Shown: positions 1-11,922 of the stretch, piece after piece
Layout of the letters: every line of letters begins with the position of its first letter
Position numbering within the stretch: the stretch's first letter is position 1
Origin: Phorcus lineatus
Lineage: Eukaryota; Mollusca; Gastropoda; Trochida; Trochidae
Length of the DNA: 64,000 bases
Assembly (NCBI GenBank): GCA_921293015.1
Contig: OV121088.1
Coordinates: 15,289,645-15,353,644, forward strand
Direction of reading: 5' to 3'
Notes under the pieces: generated by a model
Databases searched by the model: none
Told to the model about the DNA's origin: nothing
Seen by the model: only the letters and a program-made list of their open reading frames with translations
Made by a program: the position numbers and the translations under genes

Positions 1-580
1 TTTAATGAGTAAGTATGGACATACGACCGTTCGGGATTACAGTTACATTATCTCCAAAGAATTGCAATTTAGATCAGCTGATAAAACGACACTCCAGATC
101 TACCTTTGTATTTAATTGGTAGGCCAAAAACGTATCATGGACTCAAATCATTTTTTTCTGTATAGGTTACGACGGACTAAAAAAACGGATAACGTTAAAC
201 CTAGTTTTAACCAAAGTGCATCTTCACGTTATAAACAATGGAACGATATTTGTTTAGCGAACAGCAACCACTACACTTATATTTTTACATTGAAAATAGC
301 TTAATGACGTTATAGATCACGTTTTACTCAGACCGTTTTTATCACATATTATGTTTGGAACTTGGAAATAAGATCAGCTGTGCGCATGATGTCAATTTGC
401 AAGGATTTTACTAGAAATTTAAAGTTCACAAAGCCGTTGATGAATTAGCTTTGTAAAATTGACATATAATAATTATTTTAAGTTCTCTGGAATAACACAA
501 CATACCAATGATATATTTTGTAAAGGAAATTAAGATATATGAAACAACTTGTCGGATTAAGCAGAATCGTCAATGCCAGG
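1..580. other. AT-rich DNA without a recognisable gene
   Basis: I see no conserved domain, convincing exon or repeat here. A 62-codon plus-strand frame at 116-304 has no family resemblance and no splice or promoter support, so I read it as chance. Confidence 0.5.
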
Positions 581-629
581 CGATATCGCCCTGATCTCGC
601 AATTCCTCGTTAGTGCACATGTCTGGTGA

Positions 630-700
630 GGATCACGTGTCAGAACTGTCAGGTCACGTGACAAGCAGACGACACCCACATTCATTTAGTGTCGTCTGGT
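630..700. promoter_or_regulatory. Paired CACGTG E-boxes next to a 10-bp hairpin
   Basis: Two perfect CACGTG palindromes lie at 634-639 and 655-660, 21 bases apart, both inside a TCACGTG(T/A)CA context. Just downstream, CAGACGACAC (666-675) is followed after 13 bases by its exact reverse complement (689-698). CACGTG is the core of bHLH sites (Myc/Max, USF, MITF/TFEB, CLOCK). No gene start is evident next to it, so a regulatory role is inference. Confidence 0.35.
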
Positions 701-1114
701 GACATGAAAATTGGGAAATTGTACAATTTAGTTCAAGGTGAAAGTTATTTTGTAAATGTGGATGATAATCACTTGTTGTCTATCGGCTGTATCGCCACTG
801 TGTCTCTGGTATTTGTTAGAAAAGATGACTGTGTAATATAACTTTAGATCGCAGACTCACATGGTTTTTTTCATGTCATGGGTCATGGGTCTATCTTTGC
901 CTCAATTTTGGATCTGCCGTAGGATAAAATTCATTAACATGACACTTCAGAAGCTACAAGTTAGTTTGTCCAATAAGAACGACGTGAAATAGATACTGAA
1001 GCAGGAAGATAGGCATCTGTAAATCTATATACATCTGTAAACATCTATAAATCCAGCTTTCATTCTGAAGCACTGGGTTTCAGTCTTTGCTCGTCCGCAA
1101 TGCATAAAAAATGG
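701..1114. other. Single-copy AT-rich DNA, nothing recognised
   Basis: No open frame, repeat family or RNA gene is evident. The only local structure is a short repetition of 'catctgtaaa'-like text around 1010-1050. Confidence 0.45.
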
Positions 1115-1450
1115 GAAGAAATAATTCCTTGCTTGGTGCTAAGGTTAATGAGGGCTATATTATCAACCACCGGTAACTGCGCAAGATATATCCGAGATAC
1201 ATGAAATTAGAGAAGAAATAACCTCCTTGCTTTGTGCTAAAGATAATGAAGATAAGACAATAAACAATCAGCCACTGCGCAAATATCATCTGAGATGATT
1301 CAAACTAGAGAAGAAATAATTTCCTCGCTTCGTGCTAAAGATAATGAGGATAAGACAATAAACAATCAGCCACTGCGCAAATATCATCTGAGATGATTCA
1401 AACTAGAGAAGAAATAAATTCCTCTCTTGGTGCTTAAGATAATGAGGGTT
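1115..1450. repeat. 98-bp tandem repeat, about 3.4 copies
   Basis: Copies begin with 'gaagaaataa' at 1115, 1212, 1310 and 1408, giving a 97-98 bp period. Copies 2 and 3 are nearly identical over most of their length, copy 1 is clearly diverged and copy 4 is cut off after about 40 bases. Each contains a 'gtgctaa(a/g)..taatga' motif and a '(c)actgcgcaa' motif. It is a minisatellite-like array with no coding signal. Confidence 0.85.
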
Positions 1451-2800
1451 ATTCAATTTGAGTTGTTGCAGAAAATGACATGGTTTGATGTTATGACAGA
1501 AAAATGTTCTACAGGTAATTTCCTAATTTCTTAATCTCAAAACGGTATTTTAAACTAAAAGAGATCTCTTCAAATACACTCTGTGACCGATATCGCAATG
1601 GCAAATTGATATAAGGGTGTTTTCAATCAACTCAATTATCCATCATATCCCCAACTCATTTTATATCAGCGTTTTTGCAAATTATGAAATACTTATCTAG
1701 ATATACATCTAACTTACAAGAATACCAATTTTTGGCTCGATTAAATGTACATGGGTTTTTTTCAAGCAACAACACTGAGTTTTAAACAAAAATGACAGGA
1801 CAATATTTTGACTAGTTTGTAATCGCATAGATATTTGGAGCAGTCACAACAAGTTTTCAGTGGCAATATTAAAAGGGGAATTCGATAGTAAATTTTGAAA
1901 GTTTACAATGTTTTGGGGACAAAATATATGATATTCCTCAACGTTTGATGTGTTAATTGGACAATATCAAAATCTAAACCTAAGTCTAAGTCAAGGACAA
2001 AAATACGGGTGCCTAAAATCTGGAAGTGCGAGGCATACTCTTTGTTGGATTATGTCGTAATAATTGAAGGAGAACTCTATCCAAACAAAGATAACGACGT
2101 CTCAAAAAATCCTATACTAACTTCTGTGAAAATATGCGCTCTTTTTGGGCCACCGTCAGGTCCTCCAACAAATATTTCAAGACAACTATCTTAAAAGAAA
2201 TCCAGCCAATGAAACCACCACATGCACAGATAGTATATTTGTTTTCATCGAGGCCTTTGCAAAGATGATGTTGGTAAATAAGGAGACTGCGTTATGTAAA
2301 GAAAACTCAAAGTGCAAATGCTGAGGTTTAGAAACGGATTCGCTACACAGTCTAGTATTTTAGTAATATCTAGGAATTTATGACGAAGTTACCTCTTTGT
2401 GGAGCTACTGATGGAGGAGAGATACCAAGATAATTTTGACCAGAGGTAGAGCCTGCAGCACCGTTGTATTGAAGTTCCAGAGCGTCCGTAAGCTTATGAC
2501 ATCTAATATGTAGCAAAATTTAATTAAAATGTCCTTTAAATGTTGAGGTCATTGTGGATAAAATTATTTACTTGAAGTCTAAGGTTAGTGCGAATAGGAC
2601 GGTACTAACTAAATATATCCTAGGCTTTCGTCTACCTTCAAGTAGAATTATTGCAGGTGAACTGAAATACCAACAAGCATTGCTTTAGAACGAAGTTCAA
2701 GGAGAACATTTCGCAGGTGTACTTGATAACAATGTTTCAATACTCAAACTTAACTACATATAGCATTGTTTGCAAATGTAGAGCCCGTATGTGGGATAAT
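1451..2800. other. AT-rich DNA, nothing recognised
   Basis: A 61-codon plus-strand frame at 2009-2194 has proline-rich text at its end but no family resemblance, splice sites or second copy. I do not support it as a gene. Confidence 0.4.
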
Positions 2801-2802
2801 TT

Positions 2803-2846
2803 ATAATTTATAATAATAATAATAATAGTAGTAGTAATAATAATAC
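2803..2846. repeat. (TAA)n/(TAG)n microsatellite
   Basis: An imperfect trinucleotide run of taa and tag units that interrupts otherwise ordinary AT-rich DNA. Confidence 0.8.
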
Positions 2847-3199
2847 ATCGCATTGATCTCAAACCGTAGTTCCTGCATTTTTCCAAGAAACTGGCGGATA
2901 ATATGTGAAGTTTTATGTGTACAACCTTGAAACTAATATGTGCATATATACATGAAATTGTGTCATTTTGTGTGAGCCTATTTGTGCATACAATATCAAT
3001 ATTGTCGTCCAAAAGGTATTATACAACCAACCACTTTGACAAGTGATTAAAAACAACAACGATAAGTTCGCAAAATAAATCATAAATGATGATTGAAGTT
3101 TCATTAGATTGTCTTATTCTGAATAAACATAAATTAGTCAAATGAACAGAAACATACCGAGCGAGGTCGAAAAATGGGATCCCATAATAGAATTGTACA

Positions 3200-3610
3200 A
3201 ACAGAAAGTTATATACAATTACACAGTGTACTGCCGTTTTAAGTTGCTGTTATAGCGAAAATGTTCTCCTTGCGCATCAACTGATGCAAGGATACGTCGG
3301 TGCATGGATGACGTCAGGCGTCTAATAACGTCACTTGGATTCCATGCACGAATTAGACAACTCATGAGTTGTTGTTGGTTCGCTGATGGTTCAAATCTGG
3401 CCCTAATCTGCCCTTTGAGGTGATCCAACAAATGTGCAATTGGGTTCATGTCTGCCCTGGTTAATGCACACATGGGTGCACCCTAAGGTTCTTGCGGTGT
3501 CGACATGTGAAGTTCCATGTCGGACCATTCTTACGGCTCTCTTTCTCTGAATTGCAGTCAGGGGTGCCATTTTTCTTTTGTGCTTTTTTTTCTGTAACAA
3601 TGACCCGTGT
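3200..3610 (-). mobile_element. Internally deleted Tc1/mariner-like transposon
   Basis: On the minus strand the first piece (about 3570-3484) reads MAPLTAIQRKRAVRMVRHGT and continues into a DTARTLG helix-turn-helix, which matches the N-terminus of Tc1-family transposases. The next piece (about 3470-3240) reads ADMNPIAHLLDHLKGQIR, then WNPSDVIRRLTSSMHRR and ends near a DAQGEHFRY motif. That is the C-terminal DxNPIEHLWD...RRL..SM.RR..A.I.A.G.HTRY block of the same family. The roughly 200 residues normally between them, including most of the DDE catalytic core, are missing, and the two pieces are in different frames. So this is a non-autonomous relic. I could not define convincing terminal inverted repeats. 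Confidence 0.85.
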
Positions 3611-5044
3611 CTTCTGGTTTTATACTGTTTGTCTATATTTCATTGAGCTTGTGCAGGTAATCCTCTTTTAGAATTTGAATTCGAGCAACAATGTTCATAA
3701 TTTCAAGATTTTATGACAACAAATAAGTAGCATATAGGTTTTAACGTGTTTTTAAGTAATCATAATATTATTTGCATGTGTTCCATAACGCATACATGCA
3801 GTTCTGTATATGTATACTCTAATGTAAACATATCAATTAACACTTCTCTAAGAAGTATCTTCAGCCTACACATTCCGTTTATTTCATTTATCACTGCAAT
3901 ATAAAGCTTGACAAACAACGATCACTGGCCTTGGATGTCTGGAACGTGACTTATACATATGGGGTTACAGAATTACATAAAAGTGTCTTCTTAAGAATTC
4001 ATAACCCAGCCGATATTTTCTTAAATATTCAAAGAAGATATAATAAAAAGAAAGCACGGATGATATTCTATAAGATAACAATTCATACGAGATACCGTTT
4101 CTAACAATATACATTAGAGCTATCTATAACAATTAATAGGACCGACATAGATAATGTTTTATTCCGTGCAATTTCCTGTACCTGTTGCCCTCTCTTGGGA
4201 AATGGTAAGATCATTCATAGACCTCTTCAAACGGATCAAGAATGCCTTTGTTGATGACGACCGTAAAAATCATTTGACGTTTTGCTTCAGGGACCTAACA
4301 CTGTTCATTGGTGCCAAATACTGTGACAAAATGTTTATCTAGAAAGCCGTGTCTAATAACCTTAGTCAATAACAGTTTTAAATTGAAAGTAAAATAGCCC
4401 AAATGTAATTTTCTTTCTATAAGAATCCACCAATTGAGCACAGCAGGAGTTGATAATGGTAGACGCCACTGTGCAGCTTAAACTCGGCCTTTAAAAAGGC
4501 AAAGAATCACGTTACCAGAATGAAATGTTTTAGTTAAGCCTGCACCCGATGGAGACGAGAAGGCATTCGCGTTCCGTTAAGAACATAACGACAAGACTGG
4601 AAGGGATTTTTTCCAACGATGATACAAGCTGTTTTTAAAATCTGTTCTAATGCGCAGCTACTAATTTAACATATAAAGCAAATTATGTTTAATCAATGTC
4701 TTACTTCATATCATTGATTAATGTCTTCATCAGTTAAACCCATTGTGTTATGTGTTCACACCCACCTGTACATTACCTTCATCATACTATCGGTCTATCC
4801 ACATTGTAATGCATATTTTTGCTTGTACGAAATATATCTTCACTCGCATTGAGTGAGATTTTCATGATTAACAGGCAGAATGTAGCTCTACACGCTTTTA
4901 AGGGCCTAGTGCATGTTGCGTCCTGCGTCTGAACATCCATCCGTAATTTAACAATTTCAACATCTCCAGATCTGTTTACTGTAAAACAAGCCTTGTGTGT
5001 ACAGGCACTTTAGACAAAGGGAATTAAAATGTTTAGACCTTGTT
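3611..5044. other. AT-rich DNA, nothing recognised
   Basis: No domain, repeat or RNA gene is evident. Short frames (for example 4154-4342 on the plus strand) have no supporting features. Confidence 0.4.
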
Positions 5045-5260
5045 CCGCTGTGGCCCCAAATGAGGGCATAATTGGGCATGCCAGAACGGAAGACTTGATT
5101 TACAGACTTGGTATGGAGACTCTGTGGCCCAAAATGAGTACATTTGGCAAACAAAAGGCCCTAAGAGGGTGACATATTGTGTCCAGGTACCTTGACCAAT
5201 GGTGATTTTAAATTGAAAATTTAAGACTATGTGGCCCTAAATGAGGGCCTGCAGGACGAG
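5045..5260 (+). repeat. Three spaced copies of a TGTGGCCC..AAATGAG motif
   Basis: The motif 'tgtggccc(c/a/t)aaatgag' followed by 'ggc' or 'tac' occurs near 5050, 5121 and 5231. The text between the copies differs in length and sequence. It could be a degraded tandem repeat or a cluster of binding sites. I do not recognise it. Confidence 0.5.
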
Positions 5261-6184
5261 TTTATATTGTAAATGTAATGACCCTGTAGTTCAAAAAGGG
5301 ACCCAGCAACCACGCCCTATGAAGCTAGTTTTTCCTTCTCAAAAGAAATTAAAAGATGTATACTACTCATTGTCTGCCAACTGTATTTCCCATGAGAACG
5401 ATACACTAATATTGGTTAAACCCCTGATTCTGCTTATGTCTTTTTTGTTTGTTTTGTAAAAAAAATGATTGACTAAAGAGCCAAAGGTTTAATATTTTTA
5501 AAACGTTACATACACGTAGGCGTGTCATAGATTATACACTGAAAAGAGTAATTGCAAGTTTTCAGCTCCTAGCAACGGGTAAGAGGAAGCGTCACGAAAT
5601 CATGATGCACATGAAGCAGGAAGTCGAGATCACTATGATTTTACTAGGCAGGGGCTATCAGAACTTTCTTGGGGAAAGTTCATATTTGTATTAATTGCTT
5701 CAGATAAAGACATTATCGTACAATGTAACAAAGCATCTGTCTAATTCATAACGATGACTTCACTTAAATTCGAATAATTAATGACATCACAAAATAAATC
5801 AAATCAAATTAAGTATGAATGTCTTCATTATCAATAAAGACATTATGACTTTTCAAAGGTTGAACCAGAACCCTAATTCTGTTAAATTTTATAAAAAAAA
5901 GACTAAGATCTCTTTTAACTAAAAATCCAACATATGTTTACATTTTAACTTAAATAACAAAAACTAGACATCCGGCTGAATGCCTATTTCCTAAACACAT
6001 TTCGACTTTCAATTGACAACAGTCGGTTAAACATTGCTATGTTGCCTCAACTTAATTTTAGCGTAAAGAAGTAGTGATTAAAATACCGTACATTAACTCA
6101 CGACTTGAAAGAATAAAAGATCTGAAACATGACATATAGGCAGCGACGGAAAGATAAGAGATTTTAAAATGTTAAGATGGTCCA

Positions 6185-6285
6185 GATAAAAATTTTCAGA
6201 TTCTCATCAACATACTTTGCGCGCTCTCTTGTTATGCGTGAACTCATTACATAAACATTATTTTGAAGTTAAAGGATGTTGTGAT
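6185..6285 (-). pseudogene. Partial copy of exon-like block Y (C-terminal part)
   Basis: The minus strand reads MSSRITRERAKYVDENLKIF then IWTILTF and a stop. It aligns with the block at 24.0 kb (MSYLSTTEHAEHVDEILTKA then IWNILMS and a stop), including the position of the stop. Only the last third of Y is recognisable here. The same text is found at 11.5 and 21.9 kb. The protein family is unknown, and the copy is probably non-functional because its upstream part is missing. Confidence 0.5.
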
Positions 6286-7612
6286 TTACGAGCAAATGTC
6301 TATCTTAACATCTCGTTAAATTGCTTGTCTTAGTTGAAGATATGGATATGGGTTCCTGAAATACTCGAATGTATGGCTCAATTGTAATAAATTCATAACT
6401 TTTTGTAAGTGCAGGAGTTAAGAAAATGTCATCACAAAGGAGATTTACTTTTGAAAATAAATACTTTTGTGCCTATTCTTGAACTTAAGAAATGTAATTC
6501 TTCTGTCAATTTATCATACATGTATGGATTACGTAAGTATTTATATTACAAAGTCAGAGACTCGAACATGCCTTCTTTTAAAGAAGTGTCCAGTATTGTG
6601 TTTTCTATATAGCTCGAGAATGTTTCAAAGAATTTTATTTCTTCACCAATTCCGCTTTAAGAAATTATGTTTATCTCAACATATGAAAACTATATATGAC
6701 TAAAAAAATTCATACAGTGTATGTAATTAAAAAAAAAGCCAAATCAGCGATTCAAACTTCTGTTGTAAATATATTTTAAAAGAGGAATGAAATATATTCC
6801 AAATTCACGCCTAAATATTATACTTATATTACTACAGAAACACATTTGGCATGGGTTTATGCAACACTTGGGTCCCAGATGCAAAAACTAAAATTTCTTG
6901 ATTACCTTCAAAATCTGTTTTTTTAAAAATATTTTTTTTAAAAACTTCAAATATATTAATATGTTAATTCATGTTATCTTATTCGACAAAGGAATTGTCG
7001 AAAATGTGTTCAAACAATGTTTAAGTGGAGGAATAAGAAAATCGCAATTTTCTATTTTGCCTACATACCCCTTTTTGGGAATGCCAAAATTGTTCCTGGC
7101 ACATACCTGATCCTTGTATATGTAATGTAAAAACTCTTCCTCCACAAACTAATCTAAACGTTTTGATCGTATATTATTTTGCTGATAAATGGTGACTTTC
7201 TCAAATTTTCGATAAATGATTTTACATGGGCACTCTTACACAATGAAATAAGCTTTTGTTCAGCAGATGAACATGCTTCCTAAGATTGAACTATTTCACA
7301 TTTCAATATTGGTCCTTCTTCTATTGTAAGAGAGTTTACAAAAGTACCTTTGACACATTAGTTCGCATTATTTACGCTTCATTATCTATTGTTTGTTAAG
7401 ACAGTTCGTATTTACAGCTTATTGTAATGACATTTTACAGATAAAACGTACCAAATGGAATTAAGTTCAAAACTTATCTTCACATATGAATTTTTGAACA
7501 CGATGCATTTTTTAATAGTAAGTTTTGATACAAATTGTAAAGTTACATTAATTGTAATTTTTTAAAGAAAACATGAAACATTTACAGTTTTTTGGTCACT
7601 TGTTATTCTCAA

Positions 7613-7830
7613 TCACAGCATCAAAAGACATTTTGTCAAATCTATGAATATTCCATTGAACATTGAGATAGAAGCAAATGTATAAATCCCTGTTAGAAAA
7701 AAGGTGAGCTCTTTATCACGTGTCATGGAAACTTTATTATCATGCTGACCATCGAGCATGACAGTAAGAGTGTAAGCCGCTTCAGAATTGACATCCAACA
7801 TCCAGGAACAGACACTTTTGTCTAGAAAGG
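7613..7830 (-). CDS. Exon-like open frame, unrecognised
   Basis: The minus strand is open from near 7830 to a stop at 7613 and contains VCSWMLDVNSEAAYTLTVML followed by DGQHDNKVSMTRDKEL and a hydrophobic stretch. The residue mix is more protein-like than most frames here (charged and polar residues alternate with hydrophobic ones). No second copy in U2 or U3 was found, no domain is recognised, and the start is not defined. It may be an exon or chance. Confidence 0.25.
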
Positions 7831-8859
7831 ATTAACGAAATGAGAAAACTGACAGAGGCATATAACACATAATTTATAAAGTATCAAAAGTTTTTGTCCT
7901 AGTGATTATGTAAAGTTCAACTAAAGCGTGAAATTGAGAATTTTTTATACTAACAATTTATCTCTGGCTAAACTAGCACATGATTTGACACTTAAAACCA
8001 ATAATATCTTTAAAATATTCAGCTGATATTTTATCATGTATAATGAGTTTCGAGGACAAGCTTAAGAAGCGTTTACCATTTTTCATGTTGCTGAATGATA
8101 AGGACGTTTTAAGTTAATAATGCATACATTTTGAATTTGGACTTCATTAAAATAGATGCTGAAATTTTGAAAAGCTCTCGTCAAATCAATATCATGAAAA
8201 TAACTGAAACTTAGATAAGTTTAAGATTGAATGATGAGTCAAATGTATTTTATTCTATCAGAAAAAAACGCAAGTGTTAGTTTTATCACTTCTAAAACAT
8301 CAACATGTTTTACATTGTTTTTAAGTAATAAACGGCTCAACAAATTTTACTATAAGGTTATTTATAAAGTTAAAATATACCAAAAGAAAACAGAAAACAT
8401 TTTTAAAAACAGCGAAAGCCGAGTAAAAAATGATTTTTCAAGTGATATTTATGGCCTTTTGTGACAATAACCTGAATATCAAATGCTTCTAACATGCTCA
8501 AAATAACATGACTAATGGCACAAATGTAGAGGTGGTCATTTTAGATGTTAGATGTTTTCTTTAGGCCTGGTTCCTATTTCATGGTATGAAAAATGGATAA
8601 CTAAAACACACTTGAAATGCTCTTTTCAAGCGGCATCCTTATCCCCAATTATCATGTTTAAAAGGCATACTTCATGCTTGTTACTTATTTAAAACTTAAG
8701 ACCCGTTGACCACAAAAACTCTTATGGTTTTTCTGTACCGCAAAGATAGCGCAAAGTAGGTATATAGATAATCTTACCAAAGTGTCTTCTGATATCACGA
8801 GGCTTGCCAAAATCAGTTTTCTTTACATTTAAATGGCAATTGAACAGCGTACTACCCTA

Positions 8860-9010
8860 AGACTCCAAGTTCGGTGATTTCACCATAGTTTGACGTCGTC
8901 ATGTACATGACGTCATAGCATTGTGATGCCATTACTTGCTTATGTAAAACAACTGTGGTGGCAAATAATTGACGTCAGAAGAGCATTGTTCAAAGACTAC
9001 CGCGAAAAAA
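8860..9010. repeat. TGACGTCA-bearing segment
   Basis: Two perfect TGACGTCA palindromes (8908-8915 and 8970-8977) and a near match at 8891 lie in a less AT-rich island. It resembles the CRE-rich repeats at 18.4 and 54.6 kb in content, but I could not align it convincingly with them. Confidence 0.4.
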
Positions 9011-9087
9011 TATAGAATTATGGGGTATGGGGGTTAAAGAAATATTATATGTCTTTGAAAAATTAAATATTCACAATTTATTTATTA

Positions 9088-9098
9088 TACATACATAT

Positions 9099-9188
<90 letters not shown>
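9088..9188. repeat. (AT)n microsatellite
   Basis: About 100 bases of almost pure AT dinucleotide repeat, followed by two short direct copies of 'aaacatatatatgtat'. Open frames that read YIYIYI through it are artefacts. Confidence 0.95.
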
Positions 9189-9190
<2 letters not shown>

Positions 9191-9436
9191 ATATATATGT
9201 ATAAACATATATATGTATCCAAATTCAATGTTAACACTACAAATATATCTATTTATCATCCGTCAATCTCATTTATCTTTTACATTTTGTTTAACAAAAA
9301 TAACACAATGAAAAAGCAAGCAAGCACTCCACTTATGAAAAGGTTGTACTAGTGAACATTCCCTTTTTATAAATGCCAAATAACTTTATGAACATGAAAT
9401 CCATCCTTATATAAGAAGAGTATTTCTTTTACAAGA

Positions 9437-9727
9437 TTAACTTAATACTGGCGTCTTTAGTTCCATCATGCTTTTTGCAAATACTGTCAGATAACACGTT
9501 CGTACTACAAGAAATTGGTGAAAACTTGAAATCAACACGTTTTGTTGACATTCAGCGCCAGATTTATTACACAACAGCTTTTGACAGACATTATCAGGAA
9601 CTGATTGTTTATGTCTCTGCGTATCACAAATAAGAGACATAAATGATGTTTGGGATTCGTGCTTAGAGAAAGTCATGTCACATTCACAAAGGTTTTCAAT
9701 AACATTATTTCCAAAACATTTTATCAA
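9437..9727 (-). CDS. VYQKL-block copy 1 (block E): longest open member
   Basis: The minus strand is open for 96 codons. The core reads LICDTQRHKQSVPDNVCQKL then LCNKSGAECQQNVLISSFHQ, with four cysteines in the first 60 residues. The same positions at 37.6 kb and 43.95 kb read (L/V)I(Y/H)D and (S/C)QQ. The DNV.QKL...CQQ pattern also aligns with the HNVYQ(K/T)L..CLSDV...QQ blocks at 46.1, 30.5, 48.95 and 32.45 kb. This is the only copy of its subtype that stays open throughout, so if any member is functional, this is a candidate. A lone exon of a spliced gene fits better than a complete gene. No family is recognised. Confidence 0.4.
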   Translation of the reverse strand: MIKCFGNNVIENLCECDMTFSKHESQTSFMSLICDTQRHKQSVPDNVCQKLLCNKSGAECQQNVLISSFHQFLVVRTCYLTVFAKSMMELKTPVLS

Positions 9728-10269
9728 TATTTTAAAAAACCATGTGCAATAAAATTCAATGTTCCATAAAACACACCTTCTTCTCTTTTAACATCAAAAG
9801 AATAACTCTAATGTAAAACATTACAGAATTGTAAATGAGTAATGATTTCAATGAACAAGTATTCAGATTTGTCTTGTCTTTCTTAAGTGATCAGGCTTTT
9901 AAAAGAAAATCTTGAAGGATTACCTTAAATTGCAACTGTTTCCAAAGACAACTTCTTTTCATTTAAGATCGATCCAATCGCTATGTAAAATTCAAAGTCA
10001 AATTGGTGGACTGACGAATGATTCATTTTGGCTTACGTATCATTTCTTAAATACAAAAGTTTTCATTCATTTTTTCAAAATAAATTTCTTTGTTGTTTTT
10101 TTTTGTCACAAGGTAACGGGTAAGTTGTGGCATTGGCAAATATATTATTTTTTCACATCTTCGCTTAAGTATAAAAACGAATATCAAGTCAAAATGTAAA
10201 ATAAACTGTTAAAAGGATCTTAGCACTAAGCCTTTCCTTATTATTTTGTTCTTTCAAAATGTCACAGGA

Positions 10270-10460
10270 GATGCAACATTTCCTCGTTCAAAAGTTCAGT
10301 TTGATGGAAATGCACGGAAAAGAATTGATTGGCAATCAAAAGAAAAACATTTAGAAGCCATTTAGAAACTTTACTGAGAACAAAGAACTCAAATAAGGAA
10401 TCCGTCAAACTTGAAAGTAGAGTTTTACAAATTACAGTAGAGGAAAAATAAAAGCAATCA
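10270..10460. repeat. Block Z copy 1 ('cctcgtgctaaa' block)
   Basis: This non-coding block of about 180 bases recurs at 15.37-15.52, 27.42-27.60, 37.86-38.06 and 41.31-41.50 kb. Shared landmarks, in order, are 'gatgcaacatttcctcgtgct', 'ttcaatttgttggaaatgcac', 'acaaattattgtcaga' and 'ttagagtaagaaatcccaaaa'. It sits 0.1-0.8 kb to the right of VYQKL-block copies at 9.5 and 37.7 kb, so it marks a repeated sub-module of the array. Confidence 0.6.
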
Positions 10461-10857
10461 AGGACGGTTTTGTTGTAACTCTAAGTGCCAAATTTGATTC
10501 GAACATCAATAATGTCATGCTTGAGTTCGGAATATGATACACATTACTTTCAATTTCTAGAAAATGGCTTTTATATTTAAATGCATTTCCTAAAGTCTGT
10601 AACTGTCATTTCTTGCATCATTTCCTTTTATTTCATACCAAATCGATTGAAATGATATTTTATATCTGAGGCCCATATAATTTTAAAACAGCTCATCAAA
10701 TTGTCAATAGCAATCGAATTTTGTCTATTTTGACCCTTCATTTAGCAAATTTGAGACATCACTATAATTTTAAAATCCACATTAACATGGATAAAGTGGC
10801 TAAAGAAAAGTATGACAAAGTTATAAATGTATCGATGCAAGACAATTTTCATTGTCT

Positions 10858-11133
10858 TCAATGCAAATCTATAACAAGTTGAGAATTTATTTTGTAACAT
10901 TCTTGCTGTGATAATTTTGGATGCTTCATATTTGAGACTGCGTTGACGAAGGCCACGATGTCATATTGCACAGTTAAATAGCTCAGAAGTGGAGGCAGAG
11001 TTCCTGGTTTGTAATATTCATTGAACAACGTGGTTTCAAGTATTTTTTGAGGCATCATTTTCAATGCATATGGGACTAAAATTCTTTGTAAATTTATTTG
11101 TATATGTATGTCACACTTACTCCAAGAAAACAA
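10858..11133 (-). CDS. Exon-like open frame, unrecognised
   Basis: A 91-codon minus-strand frame containing KCDIHIQINLQRILVPYALK and TTLFNEYYKPGTLPPLLSYL. Its composition is protein-like and not driven by low-complexity sequence. No homologous block was found in U2 (the inverted-repeat arm lies near the expected place) or in U3. The function is unknown and it could be chance. Confidence 0.25.
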   Translation of the reverse strand: MFSWSKCDIHIQINLQRILVPYALKMMPQKILETTLFNEYYKPGTLPPLLSYLTVQYDIVAFVNAVSNMKHPKLSQQECYKINSQLVIDLH

Positions 11134-11504
11134 GATAAAAGTAGACTCTTCATGTCAATAAGGTCAAGTCGATAACAGTGGTCACTTAATGGAATATGTT
11201 TATCGTATCTGTCACATTTTTTGTATCAATTTTTTGAAAAAAACTTTCTTTTGAATTCCAACGTGTGCAAAGCTTTCAAAATGATTTGTTAAAAATATAT
11301 TGTCTCAATCATTCTTCAGGTTGATTATGAGTTTGCCTTGTTATTTTTCCTGAACTTTACCTGTGTATGACATTAGATTTCGAATGCAGTTATCCCACCC
11401 GACCTTAAACACTAAAATTCAGCTATATTCCACAAAATATCTGCATTATGACTTTCAGAAAACAATGGAAAGGTACATTCATATTCACATGTAACGTAAT
11501 GTTT

Positions 11505-11860
11505 TTTGTTAGAATTTCATCAACATGCTTTGCTATCTCTGTTGCACTGAGATAACTAATTACAAAGTTTTTTTCTCTAGTTAAAAGACTCTTACGATTT
11601 ATGATCTTATTTCTTGGCTTTGACTCTGTTGATTACTGACGAAAATAGGAATCAGTTCTTTAAATACTCGTACACGTTCGGTCTTTTCGGCTAATATATC
11701 CAGCTACTAAGAAATCCTCATCAATAAATTGCAAGGAGAATTGTTTGTTCTAGATGAGAAATCTTGATTCTATTCTTGGAACATTTTTAGATGCAAGGAC
11801 TTCTATGAAGCTAACACATGTACTTACGTAATCAAGAACTACAAAAAGTCCTAAAAATTA
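11505..11860 (-). pseudogene. Exon-like block Y, U1 copy
   Basis: The minus strand starts after a possible acceptor ('cttcatag' on that strand) and reads EVLASKNVPRIESRFLI, then NKQFSLQ, and later REKNFVISYLSATEIAKHVD then EILTKN. It aligns along its whole length with the U2 copy (24.0-24.31 kb), which reads ASRNVYGGVTRFLIYNNQFF and SYLSTTEHAEHVDEILTKAI. Several interruptions make this copy unlikely to encode a protein. The family is unrecognised. Confidence 0.5.
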
Positions 11861-11922
11861 CGAAATTTTTTGGCAAAGAGGGATGATGTATCTGATTGTT
11901 AGACATTGCAAATCAGAGGACT

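Noticed and set aside
9071-9259. Open frames reading YIYIYI (also 16043-16406 and 38329-38532)
   Set aside because: They are produced by (AT)n microsatellites and have no coding value.
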